From Allostella vacuolata (GTDB lineage: Bacteria > Pseudomonadota > Alphaproteobacteria > ATCC43930 > Allostellaceae), in the NCBI GenBank assembly GCA_006739055.1, contig AP019702.1:1674501-1738500 (forward strand): a DNA stretch of 64,000 nucleotides, given 5' to 3'. Positions within the stretch are counted from its first letter, which is position 1. Every line of letters begins with the position of its first letter. Both the position numbers and the translations under genes were made by a program. The notes below the pieces were generated by a model. It did no database searches and was not told where the DNA came from. It saw nothing but the letters and a program-made list of their open reading frames with translations. Shown here piece by piece: positions 53,579 through 62,043 of the stretch.

Positions 53579-54421
53579 ATGCTGTCAGTGCGCAAGTCCG
53601 CTTGGATGTTGGCCGGCGCCGTCGCGCTGGCCGCCGTTGCCGGCCCCGCGGCCGCCCAGGGCAACAAGGAGCTCATGAGCATCCGCATGGCCCAGGCCAT
53701 GGCCACCCGCGGGATCACCGAATCGATCGTCGGCCTGAAGATCCGCAGCCAGGAGGTCTTCTTCTCCGACCGCTCCGGCGAGACCTCCGTCGACACCAAG
53801 ATCCAGGCGGCGGTCAAGGGCGTGAAGCATGGCCGGCCGAAGTACGACGCCGCCCGCGACATCGCCATCTCCGAGGCGACGATCACGCTCGGCGACGTGC
53901 GCAACGTCATCGGCAAGCGCGTCTCGTACAACAACGTGACGGTGCGCCGCATCGGCCTCGGCACCAACACCGAATCCTCGCGGCCCTTCCTGCAGGCCCT
54001 GCGCGCGGCCGAGATCGATGCCTACGACCAGCTCGCCCGGGCCATCGTCGGCCAGCAGGTGGACAGCCGCAGCCGCACCGAGAACATGGTCCTGGTCAGC
54101 GACGAGGTCCGCACCTCGGTCATGGCCGCGATCTGGGGCGCGGAGGTGAAGGATTACGGCTGGACCGAGGACGGCAACGCCTTCGTCAAGATGACGCTGG
54201 ACGTCCGCTACGCGAAGGACATCTTCGGCAACCACATCAAGTACACCGGCCCCAACGTGATCGAGGTGACGGGCCAGGGCGCCCAGCGCGACGACAGCCG
54301 CGCCACGATGGGCCAGCCGGGCCAGCCGGGCCGGCTCTACGACCCGGTCGACCTGAAGCTGCCGACCGGCGCCCCGGTCGCGCCCGAGCAACCGCAGACC
54401 GGCGGCTCGGTCATCCGCTGA
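53579..54421 (+). CDS. LPP20-like periplasmic protein
   Basis: This 280-residue protein has a signal peptide ending PAAAQ (residue 26). Its core contains FLQALRAAEIDAYDQLARAI followed by VGQQVDSRSRTENMVLVSDE and DGNAFVKMTLDVRYAKDIFG, the pattern of LPP20/FlgP-type domains. The Pro/Gln-rich C-terminus is disordered. No lipobox is seen. GGGAGA six bases before ATG 53579 supports that start; ATG 53561 also exists. It is the last gene of the seven-gene exported set and is followed by a strong hairpin. Confidence 0.7.
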   Translation: MLSVRKSAWMLAGAVALAAVAGPAAAQGNKELMSIRMAQAMATRGITESIVGLKIRSQEVFFSDRSGETSVDTKIQAAVKGVKHGRPKYDAARDIAISEATITLGDVRNVIGKRVSYNNVTVRRIGLGTNTESSRPFLQALRAAEIDAYDQLARAIVGQQVDSRSRTENMVLVSDEVRTSVMAAIWGAEVKDYGWTEDGNAFVKMTLDVRYAKDIFGNHIKYTGPNVIEVTGQGAQRDDSRATMGQPGQPGRLYDPVDLKLPTGAPVAPEQPQTGGSVIR

Positions 54422-54428
54422 TCGGCGA

Positions 54429-54462
54429 AGGCCGGCCTTCCCCGATGGGGGAGGGCCGGCCT
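54429..54462. terminator. Bidirectional hairpin ending the exported-protein cluster
   Basis: AGGCCGGCC (54429-54437) plus TTCCCC pairs with GGGGGA plus GGGCCGGCCT (54447-54462), allowing G-U pairs, around a 3-base loop. It lies between the stops of the LPP20-like gene and the convergent phosphatase gene. Confidence 0.65.
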
Positions 54463-54959
54463 CAGCCCGCCAGCGCCAGGACGTAGCGCTCCTGGTCGTC
54501 GGTCTCGATCGATCCCGGCCGCACATGGCGCACCAGCGCGATGGCGGCCGCCGGCTCGACGCCGCGCAGCACCAGCAGGCGCGCCGCCACCGTGCCGGTC
54601 CGCCCGAAGCCGCCGCGGCAATGCACCATCACCCGTTCGCCGCGGTCGAGCCGCGACAGGATCACCGACGCCGTCGCCTCCCACGACTGCTCGAACACCG
54701 CGTCGGGCGCCCGCAGGTCGAGGATCGGCAGATGGTGCCAATCCAGCCCCGCATCGCGCATCGCCTGGCCCAGATGGCCGATCCCCATCCATTCCAGTTC
54801 GTCCTGGGGCTGCAGCGTCACCACCGAGGCCGCTCCCCAGCTGCGGATCGCCGCCAGGTCGGCGGCCAGGTCGACGCGGCCCGGCACGGGTGCGAGGCCG
54901 ATGATCCCCGGCCGTTCCGGCAGGGCGAGGGAGGTGATGCTGTACGGGGCCAATGCCAT
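54462..54959 (-). CDS. Dual-specificity-type protein phosphatase
   Basis: This 165-residue cysteine phosphatase has the P-loop MVHCRGGFGRTGTVAARLL (C-x5-R) near residue 116, and the general-acid region near LPILDLRAPD (Asp). It resembles the CDKN3/dual-specificity or swiss-army-knife-type single-domain phosphatases of bacteria. The substrate could be a phosphoprotein or inositol phosphate; none is indicated. The start MALAPYSITSLALPERPG is the first plausible ATG. It is divergent from the VWA gene. Confidence 0.85.
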   Translation of the reverse strand: MALAPYSITSLALPERPGIIGLAPVPGRVDLAADLAAIRSWGAASVVTLQPQDELEWMGIGHLGQAMRDAGLDWHHLPILDLRAPDAVFEQSWEATASVILSRLDRGERVMVHCRGGFGRTGTVAARLLVLRGVEPAAAIALVRHVRPGSIETDDQERYVLALAG

Positions 54960-55034
54960 GTCGGGACCGGAAATCGAGGGAGGGAGCAGTCCATGGGCTC
55001 TCACGAGACGCCCATCCGTCCCATATAATAGGGC

Positions 55035-55754
55035 ATGTCGAGCGACCAGAAAAAAGCAGCGCCGGGCCAGGTGCCCGCGCGCTCGAGCCGGGCGGATGTC
55101 GATGCCTTCCTCACCCGCCTGAAGACGGTGCCGCCGGCTGCCGGCGGCAGGCTCATCTTCGCGATGGACGCCACGGCCAGCCGCGAGCCGAGCTGGGACC
55201 GCGCCTGCCGCATCCAGGGCGAGATGTTCCAGGCCGCCGACAAGGTCGGTCGGCTGGCCGTCCAGCTGTGCTGGTATCGGGGCTTCGACGAGTTCACGGC
55301 CGAGCCCTGGGTGACCGACACGGCCGACCTGCTGGCCCGGATGACCCGCGTCGCCTGCCGCGGCGGCCAGACCCAGATCGTGCGGGTGCTGCGCCATGCG
55401 GCGGCCGAGACGCGGCGGGAACGGGTGGCGGCGCTGGTCTTCGTCGGCGACTGCATGGAAGAGGACATCGACCGGCTGTGCCATGCGGCGGGCGAGCTGG
55501 GCCTGCTCGGGGTGCCGGCGTTCCTGTTCCACGAGGGCGGCGACCCGGTGGCGCGGCGCGCGTTCGAAGAGGTGGCGCGGCTGACCAAGGGGGCCTGCTG
55601 CGCGTTCGACGCCGCCTCGGCCGACCAGTTGCGCGACCTGCTCGCGGCGGTTGCCGCCTATGCCGCGGGCGGCCGGCGTGCGCTGGAGGATTTCGGCCGC
55701 CGCCGCGGCGGTGCGGCCCTGCAGCTCACCCATCGCTTCGCCGGGCGGTCGTGA
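55035..55754 (+). CDS. VWA-domain protein
   Basis: This 239-residue protein carries a von Willebrand A-like fold: LIFAMDATASREPSWDRACR (a DATAS variant of the DxSxS metal site), LAVQLCWYRGFDEFTAEPWV, CRGGQTQIVRVLRHA (Thr of the metal site) and LVFVGDCMEEDIDRLC. It is soluble, without a signal. The fold usually mediates metal-dependent protein binding. A perfect TATAAT (55024-55029) ends five bases before the ATG and no ribosome site is visible, so the transcript may be leaderless. Confidence 0.85.
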   Translation: MSSDQKKAAPGQVPARSSRADVDAFLTRLKTVPPAAGGRLIFAMDATASREPSWDRACRIQGEMFQAADKVGRLAVQLCWYRGFDEFTAEPWVTDTADLLARMTRVACRGGQTQIVRVLRHAAAETRRERVAALVFVGDCMEEDIDRLCHAAGELGLLGVPAFLFHEGGDPVARRAFEEVARLTKGACCAFDAASADQLRDLLAAVAAYAAGGRRALEDFGRRRGGAALQLTHRFAGRS

Positions 55755-55792
55755 TGGCGCCGCACGCGCGCCGGGCCGGGTAGGGGCCGGGC

Positions 55793-56506
55793 ATGGTCGC
55801 CTGGTTCGCGCTCGGTTCCCTCGGCCTGGTTGGCGTCTGGCTGCTGCTCCGCGCGCTGGCCGCGGCCGATCCGGCACTGCTGGCCCGCTGGCTGCGGATC
55901 GGCGGCGGCGTGGCGATCGCGGCCGTCGCCATCCTGCTGATCTGGTCGGGCCGGATCGGGCCGGCGATGATGCTGGCGTCGGTCCTGCTGCCGCTGTTCG
56001 TGCGCTGGCGCGGCCTCGCCCGGCGGGTGCGGGCCGCCTCCGGCCCCAGCCAGGGGCAGACCAGCGCGGTCGATACGCGCTTCGTCGCCATGGTGCTGGA
56101 CCATGACACCGGCGCCCTGTCCGGGCAGGTGAAGGAGGGGCCCTATGCCGGGCGCAGCCTCGACCAGCTGAGCTTCGACGAGGCGATCGCCCTGTGGCGC
56201 CATGCGACCGCGGAGGACGGCGATTCCGCCAGCGTCCTCGAAGGCTGGCTCGATCGCGCCCATGGCGAGGACTGGCGCGAACGTGCCGGCGGCGGCGGTC
56301 CGGACGGGGAACGGGCGGGGGCCGGCCGGATGGGCGAGGCCGAGGCGCTCGAGATCCTGGGCCTGGCGCCGGGCGCGACGCCGGAGGAGATCCGTGCCGC
56401 CCACCGCCGCCTGATGATGGCCAACCATCCCGACCGCGGCGGCTCGACCTGGGTCGCGGCGAAGATCAACGAGGCCAAGGACCTGCTGCTGGGCGACGCC
56501 AAATGA
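55793..56506 (+). CDS. Membrane-anchored J-domain protein
   Basis: This 237-residue protein begins with two hydrophobic segments ([19 protein letters not shown] and [20 protein letters not shown]), a cytoplasmic linker, then a C-terminal J domain: [40 protein letters not shown], with the HPD triad near residue 216. It would stimulate DnaK at the membrane, similar to Pam18/TIM14-like proteins widespread in alphaproteobacteria. It lies 38 bases after the VWA gene. Confidence 0.88.
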   Translation: MVAWFALGSLGLVGVWLLLRALAAADPALLARWLRIGGGVAIAAVAILLIWSGRIGPAMMLASVLLPLFVRWRGLARRVRAASGPSQGQTSAVDTRFVAMVLDHDTGALSGQVKEGPYAGRSLDQLSFDEAIALWRHATAEDGDSASVLEGWLDRAHGEDWRERAGGGGPDGERAGAGRMGEAEALEILGLAPGATPEEIRAAHRRLMMANHPDRGGSTWVAAKINEAKDLLLGDAK

Positions 56507-56548
56507 TATGAGCCGGATGACGATGGGTCGGCAGGTGGAGCGGGAAGC

Positions 56549-57115
56549 ATGGACGAGGCAGTGCGGCATCTGGCCGAGCGGTTGCTGAAGAGCGGATTCG
56601 ACGAACTGCCGGAGCGCGAGCGGCGGGTGATCCAGCGGATCGCCCGGCGGTCGCTGATCAGCCGGGACCTCAGCATGGCCGCCGAGGCTTCGGGATTCGG
56701 CGCGCGTCTTGCCGACCATGTGGCGCGCTTCGGCGGATCCTGGACCTTCATCATCGCCTTCGGGGTCGTGCTGGTGCTGTGGACGGCGGCCAACTCCATC
56801 CTCCTGCCGCTGTTCGTCCAGCCGTTCGACCCCTACCCGTACATCTTCCTCAACCTCATGCTGTCGATGCTGGCCGCCCTCCAGGCGCCGGTCATCATGA
56901 TGTCGCAGAACCGCCAGGCCATGAAGGACCGCGAGGCGGCCGCCCACGACTACGAGGTCAACCTCAAGGCCGAGATCGAGATCATGGGCCTGCACGAGAA
57001 GCTGGACGGCCTGCGGCAGGAGCAGCTGACCCGCCTGCTGGCCCAGCAGGAGGCGCAGATCGCGCTGCTGACCCGGCTGGTGGCCGGGTATGACGGCGCG
57101 AAGGTCGGTCCCTAG
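56549..57115 (+). CDS. DUF1003 family membrane protein
   Basis: This 188-residue protein matches DUF1003: FGARLADHVARFGGSWTFII, then the helix-rich membrane segments around VVLVLWTAANSILLPLF and PYIFLNLMLSMLAALQAPVI and the signature MMSQNRQAMKDREAAAHDYEV. The C-terminal helix is amphipathic and coiled-coil-like. Function is unknown. Its TAG shares CTAG (57112-57115) with the convergent AraC-type gene. Confidence 0.9.
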   Translation: MDEAVRHLAERLLKSGFDELPERERRVIQRIARRSLISRDLSMAAEASGFGARLADHVARFGGSWTFIIAFGVVLVLWTAANSILLPLFVQPFDPYPYIFLNLMLSMLAALQAPVIMMSQNRQAMKDREAAAHDYEVNLKAEIEIMGLHEKLDGLRQEQLTRLLAQQEAQIALLTRLVAGYDGAKVGP

Positions 57116-58026
57116 CCGCCGGCCGAGCTTCGCCGCCGACGCGCGAACGCGCCGGGTGAGCATCCCAGGCGCCGGCGGAACGCGGTGCTGAAGGCGCTGG
57201 CGGACTCGTAGCCGATTTCGTCGGCGAGGCGGTCGAGGGTCGTCCCCCCGCGACCGAGGGCATCCTGCGCCAGGGCCATCCGCCAGCGCGCCAGGTACTC
57301 GATCGGTGCGCAGCCGACCGTTGCCTCGAATCGCGCCGCGAAGGCCGATCGGGACATGCCGGCGAGCTTCGCCAGGCCCGCCACGGTCCACCGGGCGCGG
57401 ACGTCGCCGTGCATCGCGCGCAGGGCCGCCGCCAGGGCCGGGTCGCGCAGGCCGTCCAGCAACCCCGCCGATGCGGGCGCGCCGATGGGCCGGTGGCGGA
57501 GGGCTTCCACGAGCATGACCTCGAGGAGGCGGGCGAGGATCATGTCGCGGCCCGGGCTCTGGGATGCGCATTCCTCCATGATCAGGTCGACGATGCGGCC
57601 GAGCCGTCCGCTCTGTCCCCCGGATGACGGCACATGGATCACGTCCGGCAGCAGCTCCAGGAGGATCGGCGCGTTGACCGCCTCCACCTGGAAGGTCCCG
57701 CCGAGCATCTGGAAATCCGGCTCGCCGTCGGGCTCGCCGTGCCGGACGCTCGCGCTCGAAGGCTCGCCCGGGACGCAGGCGGCGCCGAGCCGGCTGAACA
57801 TGGCGAACGCCGGCGAGGCCGGCAGCAGCACGAAGGCGCCCCGATCGAGCCTGGCGGGCGGCTTGCCGTCGACCGCGAGCCAGCAGTGCCCGGCCAGCAC
57901 GATCGCAAATCCCGGCACCCCGTGGGCCGGATAGCGCACGCCCCATTCCCCGCGGCCGGTGATCGGCTTGGAGACGGCCGTGTGCGGCCGGAGGAGGGAG
58001 ATCACGTCGCTGAGCGGATCCGTCAT
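57112..58026 (-). CDS. AraC-family regulator with cupin-type sensor
   Basis: This 304-residue protein has an N-terminal cupin-like (Cupin_6) sensor domain (GRGEWGVRYPAHGVPGFAIV, HCWLAVDG, GAFVLLPASPAFAMFSRLG) and a C-terminal pair of AraC helix-turn-helix motifs (WTVAGLAKLAGMSRSAFAAR and DRLADEIGYESASAFSTAFR). It is divergent from an SDR gene and probably controls it through the dyad at 58036-58056. The start MTDPLSDVISLLRP is typical for the subgroup. Confidence 0.9.
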   Translation of the reverse strand: MTDPLSDVISLLRPHTAVSKPITGRGEWGVRYPAHGVPGFAIVLAGHCWLAVDGKPPARLDRGAFVLLPASPAFAMFSRLGAACVPGEPSSASVRHGEPDGEPDFQMLGGTFQVEAVNAPILLELLPDVIHVPSSGGQSGRLGRIVDLIMEECASQSPGRDMILARLLEVMLVEALRHRPIGAPASAGLLDGLRDPALAAALRAMHGDVRARWTVAGLAKLAGMSRSAFAARFEATVGCAPIEYLARWRMALAQDALGRGGTTLDRLADEIGYESASAFSTAFRRRLGCSPGAFARRRRSSAGG

Positions 58027-58035
58027 TGGACGATC

Positions 58036-58056
58036 TGGAATGAATTATGGATTCCA
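58036..58056. promoter_or_regulatory. Inverted repeat operator between the AraC gene and the SDR
   Basis: TGGAAT (58036-58041) and ATTCCA (58051-58056) form a perfect 6-bp dyad with a 9-base spacer. It lies 10 bases before the AraC-type start and 62 bases before the SDR, in the only AT-rich part of the divergent spacer. Confidence 0.5.
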
Positions 58057-58117
58057 AATTATAGAACGTCCCACCGATGCGTCTATCCTGGCTGGCGAAG
58101 AAACGAGCGGAGCCGAC

Positions 58118-58948
58118 ATGACCAGGACCGTCCTCATCACCGGCACGTCGTCGGGCTATGGCAAGGCGGCGGCCGAGCTGTTCCTCGCGCGGGGCTGGAA
58201 CGTGCTCGCGACCATGCGCCGGCCCGATCCGGCCGCATTCGGGACGACCGACCCGCGACTGAAGCTGCTGCCGCTCGACGTCACCGATTCCGGCAGCATC
58301 GCGCGAGCGGTCGCCGACGGCCTCGCGACGTTCGGGGCCATCGACGTCGTGGTGAACAATGCCGGCATCGGCCTCGCCGGCGCGGTCGAGGCCACCCCGG
58401 ACGCCGTCGTCCGGGAGATATTCGAGACGAACACGTTCGGGGTCTTCGCGACCTGCCGGGCGATCATCCCGCAGATGCGCCGGCAGGGCCGCGGCGTGAT
58501 CGTCAACGTGACGTCCAGCGCGGCCATCGCGCCCATGCCGCTGGTCGCCGTCTACACCGCCAGCAAGTGTGCGGTCGAAGGCTTCACCGAATCGCTTTCC
58601 CACGAGCTGGAGCCGTTCGGCATCAGCGCGCGGCTGGTCGAGCCCGGCTACGCGCCCACCACCAACTTCAGCGCCGCGACCGGCCCGCGCATCCAGGCGT
58701 TGATCCCGCCGGACTATGCCGGTTTCGCCCGGGACTACTTCGCGCGCATGGCCGACTACCCGACGCCCTACTGCACCGAGGCGGAGGTGGCAGACGCCGT
58801 GCTCGCGGCCGCGACCGACGAGGGCCGTCGCATCCGCTACCCGGCCGGCCCCGACACGCGGCTCGTCTCGGAACTGCGCTGGAGCACCTCGGAGGATCGC
58901 TACCTGGAAGAGATGCGGAGGATGTTCAGCCCGCGGCTGGCGTCGTAG
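58118..58948 (+). CDS. SDR-family oxidoreductase
   Basis: This 276-residue short-chain dehydrogenase has TGTSSGYGKAAAELFL, VVNNAGIGLAGAV, NVTSSAAIAPMP and YTASKCAVEGFTESL (catalytic Ser, Tyr, Lys). It is of the classical type found as an AraC-regulated reductase. The ATG at 58118 follows CGGAG. Its 3' end overlaps the convergent GNAT gene by 23 bases. The substrate is not evident. Confidence 0.9.
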   Translation: MTRTVLITGTSSGYGKAAAELFLARGWNVLATMRRPDPAAFGTTDPRLKLLPLDVTDSGSIARAVADGLATFGAIDVVVNNAGIGLAGAVEATPDAVVREIFETNTFGVFATCRAIIPQMRRQGRGVIVNVTSSAAIAPMPLVAVYTASKCAVEGFTESLSHELEPFGISARLVEPGYAPTTNFSAATGPRIQALIPPDYAGFARDYFARMADYPTPYCTEAEVADAVLAAATDEGRRIRYPAGPDTRLVSELRWSTSEDRYLEEMRRMFSPRLAS

Positions 58949-59426
58949 CGCCGGCGCCGTCCAGCTCCATGTGGATGATCTCGATCGGGTCGCCGCCCAG
59001 CCCGTGCGAGAACTGGCCGCGGCCGACCTCGCGGAAGCCGTGGCGCCGGTAGAAGCCGGCAGCATTGATGGTCGCTTCCAGCCGGATCGGCCCGGCGTGG
59101 CCGTCGCGGGCGGCGGCGACGCCGAGGGCCAGGAGGCGGCCGCCCAGGCCATGCCCGGCGGCATGCGGCAGGATGAAGAGCCGGGTGACCTCGCCCGGCT
59201 CGGCATCGACGAAGCCGACGACTTCGCCGCCCAGCTCGGCCACCACCATGCGCCCGCGCGCGATCAGGTCCTCGTAGAACGCCGGCGTGCGTTGTCCCAT
59301 CCAGCCGGCGATCTGCTCGGGCGTGTAGTGTCCGGTGGCCAGTCCGGCCACCGACCGGTGGGTCACGTCGAACAATGCCTGGCCGTCGCCGGCTCGGGCC
59401 GGTCGCAGGGAAGCCTCTTGCTGCAT
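58926..59426 (-). CDS. GNAT-family acetyltransferase
   Basis: This 166-residue protein has the GNAT fold: LRPARAGDGQALFDVTHRSV, VAELGGEVVGFVDAEPGEVT, the CoA-binding LFILPHAAGHGLGGRLLALG (Q/RxxGxG-like) and LEATINAAGFYRRHGFREVG. The acceptor is unknown. It converges on the SDR gene with an overlap of 23 bases. Confidence 0.87.
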   Translation of the reverse strand: MQQEASLRPARAGDGQALFDVTHRSVAGLATGHYTPEQIAGWMGQRTPAFYEDLIARGRMVVAELGGEVVGFVDAEPGEVTRLFILPHAAGHGLGGRLLALGVAAARDGHAGPIRLEATINAAGFYRRHGFREVGRGQFSHGLGGDPIEIIHMELDGAGATTPAAG

Positions 59427-59736
59427 CGTCGGGGGACCTTCAGCTGTGCTGCCGGGCGGATTGGTGCGGCCGGCCGGCCTTGCGCCTCAATCTGGTGCCG
59501 TCGATGCTGGCGGCGGCCGCCGGGATCGTCAAGATGGCCGCCGATGACCGGATCGGATGCAGCCCATGGCGGCTTGCCGCGGTTGCCCGCCGGTCGGGGG
59601 GTATGGCAAAACGCACCGTACCACCGCGCCCGCGTGGAACAGGAAGGGCGGCAAGAGCGTTCAGGTGGTGCCTCATAGGCGCGGCCTATAGGTTCCTGCC
59701 GCGAGAGCCCGACCGAATCCAGCCTGAGAGTCGTTC
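59427..59736. other. 310-base spacer upstream of galU
   Basis: No gene is seen here; a forward open frame runs through it but has no family resemblance. The inverted repeat ATAGGC-GCG-GCCTAT at 59675-59689, 47 bases before the galU ATG, is a possible operator or overlaps a promoter. Two short runs (cggggggt and caaaac near 59596-59611) show no further structure. Confidence 0.35.
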
Positions 59737-60606
59737 ATGTCCCGACGCGTCCGCACCGCCGTATTCCCCGTCGCCGGCCTCGGCACCCGCTTCCTGCCCG
59801 CCACCAAGTCGATGCCGAAGGAAATGCTGACGGTGGTCGACAAGCCGCTCATCCAGTACGCGGTGGAAGAGGCGCGCGAGGCGGGGATCGAGCGGCTGGT
59901 GATGGTGACGGGCCGTGGCAAGTCCGCGCTGGAGGACCATTTCGACGAGAGCTTCGAGTTGAACGCCACCCTGCGGGAGCGCGGCAAGGCCGAGGCTCTG
60001 GACCTGCTGGACGACATGCTGCCGCGCGCGGGCGAGGTGCTCTACACCCGCCAGCAGCGTCCGCTCGGCCTTGGCCATGCGGTGTGGTGCGCGCGCGAGA
60101 TCGTCGGCGACGAGCCGTTCGCGGTGCTCCTGGCCGACGACCTGATCCTGGGCAGGCCTGGCTGCCTGGCCCAGATGGTCGACGCCCACCAGAAGGTCGG
60201 CGGCAACATGCTGGCGGTGATGGAGGTGGCCCGCGAGCACACCAGCCGCTACGGCATCCTCTCGCCCGGCGCCGACGACGGGCGGCTGGTCGAGGTCGAG
60301 GGGCTGGTCGAGAAGCCGAAGCCCGAGGCGGCGCCCTCGCGCCTGGCGGTCATCGGCCGCTACATCCTGGAGCCCGAGGTGTTCGACCATCTGGGCCTGA
60401 TGGAGCGCGGCGCCGGCAACGAGATCCAGCTGACCGACGCCATGGCCAAGATGATCGGCGAGGTGCCCTTCCACGGGCTGCGCTTCGACGGCCGCCGGTT
60501 CGACTGCGGCGACAAGGCGGGCTTCCTGGAAGCCAACATCGCCTTCGCGCTCGACCGCGAGGACATGGCCGGCGCCGTCCGCGAGTTCCTGCCCCGCTAC
60601 CGCTGA
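59737..60606 (+). CDS. galU: UTP-glucose-1-phosphate uridylyltransferase
   Basis: This 289-residue enzyme makes UDP-glucose. It shows AVFPVAGLGTRFLPATKSMP (nucleotide-binding loop), KEMLTVVDKPLIQYAVEEAR, QQRPLGLGHAVWCAREIVGD, VLLADDLILG and NEIQLTDAM. The product feeds Ugd, encoded 99 bases downstream, and polysaccharide synthesis. Confidence 0.96.
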   Translation: MSRRVRTAVFPVAGLGTRFLPATKSMPKEMLTVVDKPLIQYAVEEAREAGIERLVMVTGRGKSALEDHFDESFELNATLRERGKAEALDLLDDMLPRAGEVLYTRQQRPLGLGHAVWCAREIVGDEPFAVLLADDLILGRPGCLAQMVDAHQKVGGNMLAVMEVAREHTSRYGILSPGADDGRLVEVEGLVEKPKPEAAPSRLAVIGRYILEPEVFDHLGLMERGAGNEIQLTDAMAKMIGEVPFHGLRFDGRRFDCGDKAGFLEANIAFALDREDMAGAVREFLPRYR

Positions 60607-60705
60607 CGGGCCGGCGGCGATGGCGGGCACACGGCAATCCGGCCGCCGCACCGAGCGGCCGCCTCCCACCATCGCCATCCCCCCTCACGCTCCAAGGAAC
60701 CCCTG

Positions 60706-62043
60706 ATGCGCATCGCCATGATCGGGACGGGCTATGTCGGCCTCGTCTCCGGCGCGTGCTTCTCCGAATTCGGCACCGACGTCGTCTGCGTCGACAAGGA
60801 CGCGACCAAGATCGCGAAGGTCCAGGCGGGCGAGATGCCCATCTTCGAGCCCGGGCTGGACGAGCTGGTCGCCAACAACGTGAAGGCGGGCCGCCTGTCC
60901 TTCACCACCGACCTGCGCCAGGCCGTCGCCGGCGCGGACGCGGTCTTCATCTGCGTCGGCACGCCCAGCCGGCGCGGCGACGGCCATGCCGACCTGTCCT
61001 TCGTCTACGCCGCGGCCGAGGAGATCGCCCACGCCATCGACGGCTATACCGTCGTCGTCACCAAGTCGACGGTGCCGGTCGGCACCGGCCGCGAGGTCGA
61101 GGCGATCATCCGCAAGGCGCGGCCGGACGCCGAGTTCGACGTGGTGTCCAACCCGGAATTCCTGCGCGAAGGGGCGGCGATCAGCGACTTCATGCGGCCC
61201 GACCGGGTGGTCATCGGCACCGAATCGCCGCGCGCCGATGCGGTGATGCGCCAGCTCTACCGCCCGCTCTACCTGATCGAGACGCCGATCGTGATGACCC
61301 GGCGCGAGACGGCCGAGCTCATCAAGTATGCCGGCAACAGCTTCCTGGCGGTGAAGATCACCTTCATCAACGAGATCGCCGACCTGTGCGAGAAGGTCGG
61401 CGCCGACGTCCACGACGTCGCCCGCGGCATCGGGCTGGACGGGCGGATCGGGCGCAAGTTCCTGCATCCCGGCCCGGGCTATGGCGGCTCCTGCTTTCCC
61501 AAGGACACGCTGGCGGTGGTCAAGACCGCGCGCGACGCCGGCGCCCCCTTGCGCATCGTCGAGACGGTGGTCGACGTCAACCAGCGCCGCAAGCAGGCGA
61601 TGGCCGAGCGGGTGATCGCGGCCTGCGGCGGGTCGGTCCGGGGCAAGACGATCGCCATCCTCGGCCTCACCTTCAAGGCCAACACCGACGACATGCGCGA
61701 CAGCCCGGCGCTCGACATCGTGCCGGCGCTGCAGGCGGCCGGTGCCGCCATCCGCGCCTACGACCCCGAGGGCATGCACGAGGCGGCCAAGCTGCTGGAG
61801 GGCATCCAGTTCGCGGACGGTGCCTATGACGCGATGCAGGGGGCGGATGCCGTCGTCCTGATCACCGAGTGGAACCAGTTCCGCGCCCTCGACCCCGAGC
61901 GCATGCGCCGGACGCTGAAGACGCCGGTCGTCGTCGACCTGCGCAACGTCTATGACCCGCAGCACATGGCCGAGGCCGGGCTCGACTACACGTCCATCGG
62001 GCGGCCGCCGATCCCGGCGCGCCCGGCCAGGGAGACCCAGTGA
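60706..62043 (+). CDS. UDP-glucose 6-dehydrogenase
   Basis: This 445-residue enzyme oxidises UDP-glucose to UDP-glucuronate. It has the NAD loop IAMIGTGYVGLVSGACFSEF, FICVGTP, TKSTVPVGTG, the catalytic Cys in GYGGSCFPKDTLAVV and AILGLTFKANTDDMRDSPAL. A ribosome site CAAGGA lies upstream. Its TGA overlaps the next ATG as TGATG. Glucuronate would serve an acidic surface polysaccharide. Confidence 0.96.
   Translation: MRIAMIGTGYVGLVSGACFSEFGTDVVCVDKDATKIAKVQAGEMPIFEPGLDELVANNVKAGRLSFTTDLRQAVAGADAVFICVGTPSRRGDGHADLSFVYAAAEEIAHAIDGYTVVVTKSTVPVGTGREVEAIIRKARPDAEFDVVSNPEFLREGAAISDFMRPDRVVIGTESPRADAVMRQLYRPLYLIETPIVMTRRETAELIKYAGNSFLAVKITFINEIADLCEKVGADVHDVARGIGLDGRIGRKFLHPGPGYGGSCFPKDTLAVVKTARDAGAPLRIVETVVDVNQRRKQAMAERVIAACGGSVRGKTIAILGLTFKANTDDMRDSPALDIVPALQAAGAAIRAYDPEGMHEAAKLLEGIQFADGAYDAMQGADAVVLITEWNQFRALDPERMRRTLKTPVVVDLRNVYDPQHMAEAGLDYTSIGRPPIPARPARETQ

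Noticed and set aside
50222-54421. Reading the FlgT-N/LPP20-like genes as flagellar FlgO/P/T
   Set aside because: No flagellar gene is in the window and the similarity is limited to one domain each; kept as an unknown system instead.
59375-59830. 151-codon forward frame across the spacer before galU
   Set aside because: It overlaps both the GNAT gene and the galU start, and the product has no recognisable features.
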